From Janthinobacterium sp. 61 (GTDB lineage: Bacteria; Pseudomonadota; Gammaproteobacteria; Burkholderiales; Burkholderiaceae_D), in assembly GCF_002846335.1 (NCBI RefSeq), contig NZ_PJMQ01000001.1, positions 1,178,001 through 1,242,000 on the forward strand: a stretch of 64,000 bases of DNA, read 5' to 3'. A model generated the notes under the pieces. It was not told the DNA's origin, searched no databases, and saw nothing but the letters and a program-made list of their open reading frames with translations. A program made the translations under genes and the position numbers. Shown here in pieces: positions 15,182 to 25,194 of the stretch; within the stretch, counting starts at the first letter, position 1; each line of letters starts with the position of its first letter.

Positions 15182-18100
15182 ATGAAACCACTCCCGCTTC
15201 CCCGCCGCGTCCTTGCCGCCTGTGTCCTCGCCGCCCTTGCCACCCTGGCTGCCCCTGGCCTGCATGCCGCGCCGCTCGGCAATTTGCAGTCGCTCTCCGC
15301 CGTGCACCTGGCCGACGTGGCCAAGGGCGAGGCGCTGGGCTGGGATGTGCGCAGCGATACGGGCATGCAGTTGCGTATCAGCCTGCCACAGGTGGACGTG
15401 CTGCGCATCCAGGCGGGCGGCAAGGCCGGTTTGACGGGGCCGGGCGACAAGGCCGCGCCCATCGTTGTCGGTCAGCCTGCGGCGCAGGTGGCGTATCAGC
15501 TCAGCGAGCAGCCCGACCATGTCCTGATCAGCACCGAGGCCCTGAGCTTGCGCATCGACCGCAAACCCTTGCGCTTTACCTTGTTCCGCAAGGGCGACGC
15601 GGTACCGCTGTGGCGCGAGGTGCAGCCTTTGTCGCTGGACGACAAGCAGGGCGTGCAGGTGCTTTCCAGCCTGCCGGGAGAACGCTATTTCGGTGGCGGC
15701 CAGCAAAATGGCCGCTTCGAATTCAAGGGCAAGCAGGTGCCCGTATCGTATTCGGGCGGCTGGGAAGAGGGCGACCGCCCGAATCCCGCGCCATTTTTGA
15801 TGAGTTCACGGGGCTGGGGCATGCTGCGTAATACCTGGTCCGACGGTAATTACGACTTGCGCGACAAGGAGCAGATCTCGCTGCAGCACGCGGAAGGCCG
15901 CTTCGATGCGTATTTCTTTGTTGGCAAGGACCTGCGCGACGTCGTCGCCCGCTACACGGACTTGACGGGCCGCGCGCGCATGTTGCCCCGCTGGGCACTG
16001 GAATACGGCGACGCCGATTGCTACAACGACGGCGACAATGTGAAAAAGCCCGGCTCCGTGCCGAAGGGCTGGACCGATGGCCCCACGGGCAAGACGCCGG
16101 ACGTGGTGGAAACGGTGGCGCGCCAGTACCGCGAACACGACATGCCGGGCGGCTGGATCTTGCCCAACGATGGCTATGGCTGCGGCTATACGAACTTGCC
16201 GGAAACGGTGAAGGGACTGGCTGGCTATGGCTTCCGCACGGGCCTGTGGACGGAAAATGGTGTCGACAAGATCGCCTGGGAAGTGGGCCAGGCGGGCAGC
16301 CGCGTGCAAAAGCTGGACGTGGCGTGGACGGGCAAGGGCTACCAGTTCGCCATGGATGCGAACAAATCAGCCTACGACGGCATCCTGAACAATTCCGACA
16401 GCCGCCCCTTCCTGTGGACGGTGATGGGTTGGGCCGGTATCCAGCGCTACGCCGTGGCGTGGACGGGTGACCAGAGCGCCAGCTGGGACTACATCCGCTG
16501 GCACATTCCGACCCTGATCGGTTCGGGCCTGTCGGGCCAGGCGTATGCGTCCGGCGACGTCGATGCCATCTTCGGCGGCAGCCCGGAAACCTATCTGCGC
16601 GACCTGCAGTGGAAAAGCTTTACGCCCGTCCTGATGGGCATGTCCGGCTGGGCCGCGGCCGAGCGCAAGCATCCGTGGTGGTTCGATGAGCCGTACCGCG
16701 ACATCAATCGCCGCTATTTGAAACTCAAGATGCGTTTGACACCGTATATGTATACGCTCGTGCGCGAAGCGGAGCAATCGGGCGCGCCGCTGGTACGCGG
16801 CCTGATGTGGGATTACCCGCAAGACCCGGCCGCCTACACGGAAGCGTACAAATACCAATTCCTGCTGGGGCGCGACGTGCTGGTGGCGCCCGTTTATCGC
16901 AGCCAGGCCGTCAGCGGCGGCTGGCGCAAGGGCATCCACCTGCCGCAAGGTACATGGTACGACTACTGGGATGGCCGCCAGGCCACGGCGGACGCGAAAG
17001 GGCGCGACCTGGATATGCAGGTGACGCTGGACAAGCTGCCCGTGTTTGTGCGCGCTGGCGCCATCCTGCCCATGTATCCGGAAATGCTGTACGACGGCCA
17101 GAAGCCCAAGGATCAGCTGACCCTCGATATCTACCCGCATGGCGATTCCGCGTATACGCTGTATGAAGACGACGGCAACACGCGCCAGTACCAGGGCGGC
17201 GCCTTCAGCCAGCAAGTCATCCGCATGCGCCAGACGGGCGGCGATGTGCAGGTCGACATCGGCGCCGTCGATGGCAAGTACCAGGGCCAGGAGGCGCGCC
17301 GCGTTTACGCGCTGCGCATGCTGGCGGGCAAGGCACCGGCCGCCGTGCGCGCAGGTGAGCGCCTGATCGCGGCATCCGGTGACCGTGCCGCCTATGACAA
17401 GGCGATCGAAGGCTGGTATTTCGACGCGGCAGAGCGGCAAGGCACCCTGCACGTGAAAGTGGCGTCGCAGGACATCCGCCAGCCTTTGATGCTGCAGGTC
17501 GCTGGTGCGCTGGCCGTGGCGAGAATCGATGCAGATTTCCCGGCCGCCCCCGTGCCGGGCCGCGCCTTGCCGGCCGACGCCATGCAGGTGGTGGCGCGTC
17601 CGTTTGAAGAAAGCGGCTATCCGCTGGAAAACGCCTTCGATGGCAAGCCGGAGACATGGTTCCGCACCGTGCGTAGCCCGTCCGTGAAAAGCGGTCCGCA
17701 CGAATGGGTGATCGGCTTTACGGAACGGCGTTTGGTGGACGGCATCGAACTGGCGCCGCGCAACGACCAGCACTGGAAGCATGGCCAGGTGCGCGACTAT
17801 GAAATCTACATCGGCGACAACAACGGCGAGTGGGGGGCGCCGCTGGTGCGCGGCACCCTCAAGCTGCAGGAAGGCACACAGACGATCAATTTCCCCGCCA
17901 CGGCCGGGCGCTTGCTGCGCTTCCGCGTCATGAGCACGCAAAATCCGGAAGGCGACGGCGCAGCGTCCACCGATCCGATGGTCACTGCGGCGCAAGCGGG
18001 GCCGGTGGCGCGCGCGTTTGATGCGGCGCTGGCGACCGATGTGGCGCCAGTGACCTTGTCCGAATTCCGCGTGCTCGAACACCGCATGGCCGAAGGCGAG

Positions 18101-18532
18101 GAGGTGCAGCGCTACCTGTCGGACCTGGCGCTGCCGAAGAGTATCGCGAAAGACCGGCCGGCCGGCAAGGCGGCCGAGATGCGCATGAACGGGCTGTGGT
18201 TCCGCAAGGGCCTTGGCGTGGGACCTGCCAGCCGCATCGACTTGCAGCTGGCTGGCAACTGGAATCTGCTGCGCGCCGACCTGGGCGTGGACGATAGCTG
18301 CCGCAGCGCGGGCGGCTTGCAATTCCAGGTATGGAGCGGTGAGCGGCTGCTGTACGACAGCGGCCTGGTCACGGCTCCCGGGGTGGTCAAACCCGAAATC
18401 GACGTGCGCGGCCTGAGCCAGCTCAGTTTGCGCACTCTGGGCGCGCGCGGCGTCCGGCCGGCCCAGGTTTGCGGCAACTGGGCCAATGCCGTACTCACCG
18501 GCACGGAAGGCGCGACAGTCAAGCCGCGCTAA
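15182..18532 (+). CDS. Secreted GH31 glycosidase with carbohydrate-binding modules (probable alpha-N-acetylgalactosaminidase)
   Basis: A 1116-residue exported protein with an N-terminal signal peptide ending near LHAAP. The GH31 domains occupy about 30-740: an N-terminal beta sandwich, then a barrel with WILPNDGYGCGY, probable nucleophile D379 in KLDVAWTG and probable acid/base D430 in WTGDQ. The canonical alpha-glucosidase WxDMNE motif is absent, and the sequence type resembles the GH31 group active on alpha-GalNAc. A discoidin-like (F5/8 type C) module follows at about 800-920 and an NPCBM-like module at about 970-1110. The start at 15182 is chosen because the signal peptide begins there and the upstream promoter overlaps any earlier start. 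Specificity is inference. Confidence 0.82.
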   Translation: MKPLPLPRRVLAACVLAALATLAAPGLHAAPLGNLQSLSAVHLADVAKGEALGWDVRSDTGMQLRISLPQVDVLRIQAGGKAGLTGPGDKAAPIVVGQPAAQVAYQLSEQPDHVLISTEALSLRIDRKPLRFTLFRKGDAVPLWREVQPLSLDDKQGVQVLSSLPGERYFGGGQQNGRFEFKGKQVPVSYSGGWEEGDRPNPAPFLMSSRGWGMLRNTWSDGNYDLRDKEQISLQHAEGRFDAYFFVGKDLRDVVARYTDLTGRARMLPRWALEYGDADCYNDGDNVKKPGSVPKGWTDGPTGKTPDVVETVARQYREHDMPGGWILPNDGYGCGYTNLPETVKGLAGYGFRTGLWTENGVDKIAWEVGQAGSRVQKLDVAWTGKGYQFAMDANKSAYDGILNNSDSRPFLWTVMGWAGIQRYAVAWTGDQSASWDYIRWHIPTLIGSGLSGQAYASGDVDAIFGGSPETYLRDLQWKSFTPVLMGMSGWAAAERKHPWWFDEPYRDINRRYLKLKMRLTPYMYTLVREAEQSGAPLVRGLMWDYPQDPAAYTEAYKYQFLLGRDVLVAPVYRSQAVSGGWRKGIHLPQGTWYDYWDGRQATADAKGRDLDMQVTLDKLPVFVRAGAILPMYPEMLYDGQKPKDQLTLDIYPHGDSAYTLYEDDGNTRQYQGGAFSQQVIRMRQTGGDVQVDIGAVDGKYQGQEARRVYALRMLAGKAPAAVRAGERLIAASGDRAAYDKAIEGWYFDAAERQGTLHVKVASQDIRQPLMLQVAGALAVARIDADFPAAPVPGRALPADAMQVVARPFEESGYPLENAFDGKPETWFRTVRSPSVKSGPHEWVIGFTERRLVDGIELAPRNDQHWKHGQVRDYEIYIGDNNGEWGAPLVRGTLKLQEGTQTINFPATAGRLLRFRVMSTQNPEGDGAASTDPMVTAAQAGPVARAFDAALATDVAPVTLSEFRVLEHRMAEGEEVQRYLSDLALPKSIAKDRPAGKAAEMRMNGLWFRKGLGVGPASRIDLQLAGNWNLLRADLGVDDSCRSAGGLQFQVWSGERLLYDSGLVTAPGVVKPEIDVRGLSQLSLRTLGARGVRPAQVCGNWANAVLTGTEGATVKPR

Positions 18533-18559
18533 CCAGCCTTCAATCATTTCACTAAAAAC

Positions 18560-18588
18560 GAGCCCCTCTTCGGACCGGGGAGGGGCTC
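18560..18588 (+). terminator. Stem-loop after the GH31 gene
   Basis: GAGCCCCTC and GAGGGGCTC form a 9-bp perfect stem with an 11-base loop, 28 bases past the GH31 stop. Only two T residues follow, so it may be a weak terminator or attenuator that lowers expression of the downstream receptor. Confidence 0.6.
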
Positions 18589-18632
18589 TTGCAGCCTGAC
18601 GAAAACAAATCACTTATAAGAGGGAGATGGGA

Positions 18633-21578
18633 ATGCACTTGAAAAAACTGATGGCCGCCATGGTGGCGGTAGGGTTGGCGTCGACAGCGCTGGCGGCGGA
18701 GGAGGAGAAACTGGCGCGCGTCGAAGTGACGGGCTCGAGCCTGAAGCGCATCAACGCGGAAACGGCGTCGCCGGTACAGGTGATCAATGCCAAGCAGATC
18801 GAAAACATGGGCGCGCTCACCTTGCTGCAGGTGCTCGACAACCTGCCCGCCGCCCGCCCGGCGCAGCAGGACTTCCGCTCGATGTTCACGGGCTCGGACG
18901 GCGGTTCGCAAGCGAACTTGCGCGGCCTGGGGGCGCAGGGCACCTTGGTGCTGCTGAATGGCCGCCGCCTGTCGTTCTATGGCGCGCCAGCCGGCTTCCA
19001 GACCATGTTCGTCAATATCGACGCCATTCCTGCCGCCGCCATCGAGCGCATGGAAATTTTGACGGACGGCGCGTCGGCCGTGTATGGCTCCGACGCCGTG
19101 GCCGGCGTGATCAACGTGATCACCAAAAAGAGCTACCAGGGCCTGGAAGCGCGCGCCAATGGCGAGTTTTCTCCCCGCGTGAAAGCCTATGGCGAGCGCC
19201 AGGCCAGCGTGCTGTACGGCCTGGGCGACCTGGCCAGCGACGGCTACAACGTCTACGGTTCCGTGAACGTCTACCAGCGCGACCGCATCGCGCTGGCCGA
19301 TACCTACCAGAAGCGTCCCTCGTATTTTTATGTAAACAATCCCAATTTCATTCCGAACATGCGCGTGGGCGTCGGCAGCGAACCGGGTGTGATGAATCCC
19401 GGGACCTTCTTTGTCTTCGACAAGGCCAACAACAATGCCCGCACCCAGCGCGCCGCGCCAGGCTGCAACAACAGCATCACCGAGGCGTCGGGTAGTCGCT
19501 GCGTGTGGAATGCGCTGCCCAACCAGCTCGACACGGGCCCGACCTCGGAGCGTGCAACGGCTTACCTGAGCGGCCGGCTGAAACTGGGTGGCGACATGGA
19601 AGCGTTCGCGGAAGGCGCCTTCACTCACATCAAGATGCGCGGCGAGAATGGTCCGTCCAGCTTCAACAGTGGCAGCACGAATAACTGGTTCGCGCGTAAC
19701 ACAGGCAATACCCTCAACACCTTCGCCACGCCTTTCCTGAGCCCGAACAACGTCTACCTGAAAGGCAAGCTCGATGCCGACATGGTGGCCAAAATGGGCG
19801 GCGCGGCCGGCTTGAATTACCTGTTGCAGGATGCGACGAGCCACTTCGGCCAGAAGAATGTCGATGAAAACTACCGCGCGCTCGTCGGCTTGCGCGGCAG
19901 CATCGGCGGCGGCTGGGATTTTGAAACGGCGCTGAGCGTGGCGGGCAGCCACTCCACGCTGTTCCAGACGGCGAATATCAACATCAAGGGTTTTGAACAG
20001 GCGTTTGGCCCGTTCACGAAAGACCCTGTCAGCGGCCGCACGTATATCTCGGACAATCCCGCCTACAAGTTCGGCGAAATCAGCGACGCCAACGCGGCGC
20101 TCCTGCGTGCCGCCTACCCGACCTTCGCCATCGAATCCTGGACCAAGCTGATGACCTGGGATGCGAAGCTGGAAGGCACCTTGTTCAAGCTCGGTGAGCG
20201 CGAAGTGCGCGCCGCCGTGGGTACCAACATCATGCGTGAGAGCTTCCTCACGCCCGGCAACGCGGACGCGGCCAATGGCCTGATCACGCAGCAGGGCGGT
20301 TCCTGGTTTGATGGCCGGCGCACCATCGCCGCCGTGTTTGGCGAAGTGGTGGTGCCGCTCAGCGACACGCTGGAAGTCAATGCGGCCGCGCGCCTGGACA
20401 AATATCCGCATTTCGCCGCCAACCTGGCGCCCAAGCTGGGCGTGATCTGGCGCGCGCGGCCTGACCTGATGCTGCGCGGGACATATTCCGAGGGCTTCCG
20501 CGCGCCCAATCTGGCTGAAGCGGGTTCGGGCGGCGTCTTTGCGCAGGTGGGCGGCATCCGCGACACTGTGCGCTGCGATGAAACGAACGCCATGGCGCGC
20601 GCCCTGATGAAGTCCCGGGTGGCGACGGATGCGGACCTGGGCAAGAGCTTGCTCAATTCGAATTGCTCGACGACCGTGGGCGGCCTGACCCCGCCGAACC
20701 AGAACCTGCGTCCGGAGAAGGCCAAGATTTCGACCGTGGGCCTGGTCCTGCAGCCGGCCAAGGACGTGAGCATTTCGCTCGATTACTGGTTCATCAACCG
20801 CCGCGACGAAATCGTGCGCCAGGACTTCAACGAGCTGTTTACGGAGTTGGTGGACAAGTATGGCCCCACCCTGGCCGGTACGTCGAGCGCCATCCGCAAT
20901 GGCTTGACCGACGCGGACCGGGGCAACATGGCGGCGGTGGCGGCCATGTGCGCCAATCCCGCCAACGCGGGCGTGTGCGCGGCTGGCGTGCCGGGCTACT
21001 CGGTGGGCAACCTGGGCGGCTTGATCAACTCGTATTCGAATCGTGGCCGTACCCTGATGGACGGCGTGGACATCGATGCGCGCACGCGCTTTGCGCTGGG
21101 CGACTGGGGCAAGCTGAGCACCGGCATCGCGGCCACCATCCGCAAGCGCGACACCCATGACAGCGAAGACGGCAGCGACATCAAGGGCAATACCGTCGGT
21201 TACTACGATTCGCCGCGCTACCGCGCTACCGTCAACGCCGACTGGAGCTACCGCAACTTCGTCAGCAGCGTGTTCGTCAATTACTCGGGCAAGACGCGCT
21301 GGGCGTATGGTCCTTGGGACAAGGACAACACACCGGAAAACTGCACTGCGGCCTCCGTGGCCCTGCCTGCAGGACAGTGCAAGGGAGCGCCGTCGTACAC
21401 CACGGTCAACCTGGCCTTCAGCTGGAAGCCGATCAAGCACCTGGACGTGGGCCTGAACGTGAAAAACGCGTTCAACAAGCAGCCGTACTACGACCCGAAC
21501 GGATGGGAAGGCTACAACCATAGCCAGGACCTGTTCGGCCGCCAGTTTGCCCTCTCGGCCAGCTACAAGTTCTTTTAA
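18633..21578 (+). CDS. TonB-dependent receptor 1 of the GalNAc locus
   Basis: A 981-residue outer-membrane receptor with a signal peptide (MHLKKLMAAMVAVGLASTALA), a plug domain at about 30-160 (RVEVTGSSLKRI, TLVLLNGRRL, MEILTDGASAVYGSDAVAGVINVITKK) and a C-terminal beta barrel ending in ALSASYKFF. The aromatic terminal residue fits barrel insertion. The start at 18633 has GGGAG at proper spacing; the ATG at 18627 directly touches it. It lies 100 bases after the GH31 gene and likely moves the oligosaccharide or glycopeptide ligand into the periplasm. No STN signalling domain is present, so it is a transporter only. Confidence 0.93.
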   Translation: MHLKKLMAAMVAVGLASTALAAEEEKLARVEVTGSSLKRINAETASPVQVINAKQIENMGALTLLQVLDNLPAARPAQQDFRSMFTGSDGGSQANLRGLGAQGTLVLLNGRRLSFYGAPAGFQTMFVNIDAIPAAAIERMEILTDGASAVYGSDAVAGVINVITKKSYQGLEARANGEFSPRVKAYGERQASVLYGLGDLASDGYNVYGSVNVYQRDRIALADTYQKRPSYFYVNNPNFIPNMRVGVGSEPGVMNPGTFFVFDKANNNARTQRAAPGCNNSITEASGSRCVWNALPNQLDTGPTSERATAYLSGRLKLGGDMEAFAEGAFTHIKMRGENGPSSFNSGSTNNWFARNTGNTLNTFATPFLSPNNVYLKGKLDADMVAKMGGAAGLNYLLQDATSHFGQKNVDENYRALVGLRGSIGGGWDFETALSVAGSHSTLFQTANINIKGFEQAFGPFTKDPVSGRTYISDNPAYKFGEISDANAALLRAAYPTFAIESWTKLMTWDAKLEGTLFKLGEREVRAAVGTNIMRESFLTPGNADAANGLITQQGGSWFDGRRTIAAVFGEVVVPLSDTLEVNAAARLDKYPHFAANLAPKLGVIWRARPDLMLRGTYSEGFRAPNLAEAGSGGVFAQVGGIRDTVRCDETNAMARALMKSRVATDADLGKSLLNSNCSTTVGGLTPPNQNLRPEKAKISTVGLVLQPAKDVSISLDYWFINRRDEIVRQDFNELFTELVDKYGPTLAGTSSAIRNGLTDADRGNMAAVAAMCANPANAGVCAAGVPGYSVGNLGGLINSYSNRGRTLMDGVDIDARTRFALGDWGKLSTGIAATIRKRDTHDSEDGSDIKGNTVGYYDSPRYRATVNADWSYRNFVSSVFVNYSGKTRWAYGPWDKDNTPENCTAASVALPAGQCKGAPSYTTVNLAFSWKPIKHLDVGLNVKNAFNKQPYYDPNGWEGYNHSQDLFGRQFALSASYKFF

Positions 21579-21691
21579 GACGTGATGATGCCCCGGCCCG
21601 TCAGCGCGACCTGCGTTATGGCGAGCTGGGCTACTGTCATGAAAAGAAAAAGACAGCATTCCGAAATGCGCAATACGAAAGATAAGCGTAA

Positions 21692-21728
21692 GCGAAAGTG
21701 GATAGCCATGTCCACTTTCGCGTTTTTC
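21692..21728 (+). terminator. Rho-independent terminator after TonB receptor 1
   Basis: GCGAAAGTGGA, an eight-base loop and TCCACTTTCGC form a perfect 11-bp stem, followed after one G by five T residues. It separates the GH31/receptor 1 unit from the receptor 2/GH109 unit. Its stem carries the CGAAAG motif found in the putative operators. Confidence 0.85.
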
Positions 21729-21885
21729 TCCCCCGGTTCCTGTGCGAAATATGCGCTGCCGACCTTCTCCTTGCGTTCAGGTGTATCTGCCACACCACGG
21801 TAACGAAAGTTACCTGCCCCGACACTCATGAAATCGAAAGATAAATCGCCTTTTCGTGCCACGTTTAACGATAATTTTGCCTTAT

Positions 21886-21929
21886 AACTTTCTTTTCATT
21901 GACGATACTTATTTTTCTTTTTAAAGTAA
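21886..21929 (+). promoter_or_regulatory. Promoter of TonB receptor 2, copy of the GH31 promoter block
   Basis: TTGACG (21899-21904), 17 bases and TAAAGT (21922-21927) repeat the layout at 15119-15147. The flanking AACTTTCTTTTCATTGACG differs only slightly from the first copy and resembles AgaR-type TTTC repeats. Confidence 0.7.
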
Positions 21930-22086
21930 TCCCAAGAAAACGAAAATCGGCCGATACGGACCGATTTCCCGAAAGGTGCGGTTGCCTGGCTGCACCGGCC
22001 GACGACCACCATAAAAATTGCGCCCCCGACTCCGCCCTGGAGCTGGGAGGGCGCGTAAAACCCTCGATATAGACGGAGAGACAATC

Positions 22087-25000
22087 ATGCATACCACCCG
22101 ACTCAAATTGCGCGACATCAGCCGCGCCGCCGCGATCGTGATCGCACTGGCGGCCGGCGTGCCAGGCCAGGCCTGGGCACAGTCGAACGCCACCAGTACC
22201 ATTTTCGGCGAAGTGAGCGCACCTGCCGGCGCCACCGTGGTGCTGGAAAACCTGGCGACGGGCGTGCAGCGTACCCTGACGCCGGATACGTCGGGCCGCT
22301 ATGTGGCCAACTCCATGCCGCCAGGCCGCTATGCGGTGCGCGTGCTGCGTGCCGGTTCCGTCGAGGCATCTCAGGAAGTCGAAGCGCTGATCGGCGCGGG
22401 CGCCGAAGCCAACTTCGGCCCTGCCAGCGCGGCTGGTACCGTGGGGCAGGAGCAGACCGTCGTGGTGAAAGCGTCGCGCAATCCGATCGACGTGTCGAAT
22501 ACGAACAATGGCGTGATCTTCACCGCCAAGGAATTGAAAGCGCTGCCAGTCGGTAACGACGTGGCTTCCATCGTGCAGCTGACGCCGGGCGTGGCGCGCG
22601 GCACCAACAGCGTGTACGGCAATGCGCCATCGATCGGCGGCTCGGGCCAGTCGGAAAACGCCTTCTACGTCAACGGCTTCCCCATCACCAACATCCTGAC
22701 CCAGGTGGGCGCGTCGGAGCTGCCGTTTGGCGCGATCTCGAACCTGCAGGTGCTGTCGGGCGGCTATGGTTCGGAGTTTGGCCGCTCCACGGGCGGCGTG
22801 ATCAACATCACCACCAAGAGCGGCGGCAACAAGGTCGAATTCGGCGGCAAGGTGTCCATCATCCCCCGCTCGCTGAAGGGCGAGCCGGAAAACACCTATT
22901 ACCCGAATACGGGCGCCAATCCCAAGACGGACGGCAATCTGCTGTACTGGAACCGCGACAATGGCAGCACCAGCAAGGTGGTGGGCTTGTACGGCAGTGG
23001 CCCCCTGATCAAGAACAAGCTGTTCGCCTTCGTGGCGCTGGAACAGACGCGGACCGACAGCCAGGCCGTTGCCGCCACGGCCGACTCGGGCACGGCCCTG
23101 GCGCGCGGCTGGAGCACCAGCCAGAGCAAGGTGGACCGCATGATGGCCAAGCTGGACTACAACCTGACGGACGACCATCACTTCGAATACACCAAGCTGT
23201 ACGACCGCACGAAGACGGACAGCCAGGCGTATGGCTACAGCTACGCCACGCATGCGAGCAACGGCGTACAGGCAGGCAAGGGCGAGACGACGGTCAACTG
23301 CTGCGGCTCATCGGCCGCGCCGGGCGCCAATATCGACATCTTCAAATACACGGGCTACCTGACGGACAATCTGACGGTGACGGCCATGATGGGCGAATCG
23401 CGCACTTCGCACACCCGTACGCCCAATGGCTACAATCCGCTGCTGGCGCAAACGTCGTCGAATGCATCGACACAGGTGCCTGGCCTGGCGTACGCCAATC
23501 CGCAAACGGTGACAGGCACCCTGGTCGACCCGTCGTCGGAAGACCGCCAGAAAGCCAAGCGCCTGGATCTCGAATACAAACTGGGCCAGCACTCCCTGCG
23601 CGGTGGCATCGATCGCATCGACGTGGAATCGAAGGTGGGCCTGAGTCTGGCCGGCGGCTACCGCTGGAGCTACCAGCGGGCGACCGATCCGAACCGGGCT
23701 ATCAACGGCGCTTTTGAGACGCCGGCCCAGGGGGGCGGCTATGGCGCGCAAGGCTATTACGTCAGCAAGGACCTGAACGCCAACCTGGCGCGTCCGACCA
23801 GCGTGCAATCGGCGCAATACATTCAGGATCACTACCAGGTCACCGAACGGGTGCTGCTGGATCTGGGCTTGCGCCGCGAACAGTTCACCAACTACAGCAC
23901 CGATGGCGTGGCTTTCATTTCGCAGCGCAACATGATTGCCCCGCGCTTGGGCGCCACCTGGGATTACCTGGGCGACGGCACCCTGAAATTCTTTGCCAAC
24001 GGCGGCCGCTACCACTTGCCGGTGCCATCGAATTTGTCGAGCAACATGGCCAGCCCCTTCCTGGCCACCAGCGAGATGTACACTTACACGGGCGTCGATC
24101 CCGTCACTGGCGCGCCGACGGGCCTGCATGCGATCAGCAAGCCATATTCGGCCAACAACGCTTATGGCCAGAGCCGCGATGCGCGCGAAGTGACCGCCAT
24201 CGGCCTGAAACCGCTGTCGCAGGATGAATTCTCGCTGGGCTTCGAACGTGCCCTGAGCAAGAAACTGGTGGTGGGCGCCAGCGTCCTGTACCGCAAGCTG
24301 AACGACACCAACGACGACGTCTGCGACGCGCGTCCGCTGCAAGCCTGGGCCACGCGCAACAGCGTCGACACGAGCAACTGGGGCGGCTTCCAGTGCGCCA
24401 TCATCAACCCGGGCCGCGACAACAGCCTGATGGTGGACTTCGATGACGGCAAGGGCTTGCGCCGCGTGGATATCTCGGCGGCAGAGTGGGGCAATCCGCT
24501 GCCATCGCGCACCTATCGCGCCTTGAACATGTTCGTCGAACATCCTTACACGAACGGCTGGTACGGCAAACTGACCTACACCCTGTCCGCGCTGAAGGGC
24601 AATATGGAAGGCCAGACGGACAGCATCGGCGGCGGCGACGTGGGCCTGACAGTCAGCGACGACCACAAGGAACTGATGTACAACGCCTATGGCTACTTGC
24701 CGGGCGACCACCGCCACGCCTTCAAGGCCTACGGCTTCATGCAGGTCATCCCGGACGTGACGGTGGGCGCCAACCTGTCGCTGACCTCGGGCGCGCCGCG
24801 CAACTGCATCGGCGCGCTGCCCGATAACCTGAAGTTCGAGAACGATTACGGCGATTCCTACTTCTATTGCAATGGCAAGCCGGCGCCACGCGGCAGCCAG
24901 GGCCGCCTGCCATGGCAAGCCCAGCTGGACATGAATGTGGCCTATACTCCCAGCGCCGTCAAGGGCCTGAGCCTGAAAGTGGACGTCTTCAATGTGTTCA

Positions 25001-25128
25001 ACAGCCAGACCGTGACCCGCTATAACGAGACGCGCGAAGACCATGGCGCCATCGCCCGCAGCTATTTGCAGGTGGCCGGCCGCACGGCGCCGCGGTCCGT
25101 GCGCTTCACTGCTGAATACACCTATTAA
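22087..25128 (+). CDS. TonB-dependent receptor 2 with carboxypeptidase-like N-terminal domain
   Basis: A 1013-residue outer-membrane protein. After a signal peptide cleaved near AWAQS, residues 35-110 form a CarboxypepD_reg-like beta domain (GEVSAPAGATVVLEN, TPDTSGRYVANSMPPGRY), then a plug (SIVQLTPGV, FYVNGFPITN, GYGSEFGRSTGGVINITTK) and a long barrel ending RFTAEYTY. This is the Oar-like receptor class common in polysaccharide users. The start follows GGAGAGACAATC. It is separated from GH109 by 66 bases and probably co-transcribed from the promoter at 21899. Ligand is inferred to be a GalNAc-containing glycan from its neighbours only. Confidence 0.92.
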   Translation: MHTTRLKLRDISRAAAIVIALAAGVPGQAWAQSNATSTIFGEVSAPAGATVVLENLATGVQRTLTPDTSGRYVANSMPPGRYAVRVLRAGSVEASQEVEALIGAGAEANFGPASAAGTVGQEQTVVVKASRNPIDVSNTNNGVIFTAKELKALPVGNDVASIVQLTPGVARGTNSVYGNAPSIGGSGQSENAFYVNGFPITNILTQVGASELPFGAISNLQVLSGGYGSEFGRSTGGVINITTKSGGNKVEFGGKVSIIPRSLKGEPENTYYPNTGANPKTDGNLLYWNRDNGSTSKVVGLYGSGPLIKNKLFAFVALEQTRTDSQAVAATADSGTALARGWSTSQSKVDRMMAKLDYNLTDDHHFEYTKLYDRTKTDSQAYGYSYATHASNGVQAGKGETTVNCCGSSAAPGANIDIFKYTGYLTDNLTVTAMMGESRTSHTRTPNGYNPLLAQTSSNASTQVPGLAYANPQTVTGTLVDPSSEDRQKAKRLDLEYKLGQHSLRGGIDRIDVESKVGLSLAGGYRWSYQRATDPNRAINGAFETPAQGGGYGAQGYYVSKDLNANLARPTSVQSAQYIQDHYQVTERVLLDLGLRREQFTNYSTDGVAFISQRNMIAPRLGATWDYLGDGTLKFFANGGRYHLPVPSNLSSNMASPFLATSEMYTYTGVDPVTGAPTGLHAISKPYSANNAYGQSRDAREVTAIGLKPLSQDEFSLGFERALSKKLVVGASVLYRKLNDTNDDVCDARPLQAWATRNSVDTSNWGGFQCAIINPGRDNSLMVDFDDGKGLRRVDISAAEWGNPLPSRTYRALNMFVEHPYTNGWYGKLTYTLSALKGNMEGQTDSIGGGDVGLTVSDDHKELMYNAYGYLPGDHRHAFKAYGFMQVIPDVTVGANLSLTSGAPRNCIGALPDNLKFENDYGDSYFYCNGKPAPRGSQGRLPWQAQLDMNVAYTPSAVKGLSLKVDVFNVFNSQTVTRYNETREDHGAIARSYLQVAGRTAPRSVRFTAEYTY

Positions 25129-25194
25129 ACTGCAGCCGGTCTGCCAAGCGGCGGGCCGGCGACGATCATTACCAATGGAAGCGAGAAGAGACCA

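Larger units (their letters stand above)
21579..22086 (+). promoter_or_regulatory. Control region before the second TonB receptor
   Basis: A 508-base gap with no supported gene. It holds the terminator of receptor 1 (21692-21728), CGAAAG motifs at 21676, 21693, 21804 and 21835, and the duplicated promoter block at 21886-21929. About 160 bases separate the promoter from the receptor start, leaving room for a leader RNA. The motifs parallel those in the agaS/GH31 spacer, suggesting the same regulator. Confidence 0.6.

Noticed and set aside
18552..21659. Open frame of about 1035 codons on the minus strand opposite TonB receptor 1
   Set aside because: Same mirror-image effect; the plus-strand receptor has a signal peptide, plug motifs and a barrel end.
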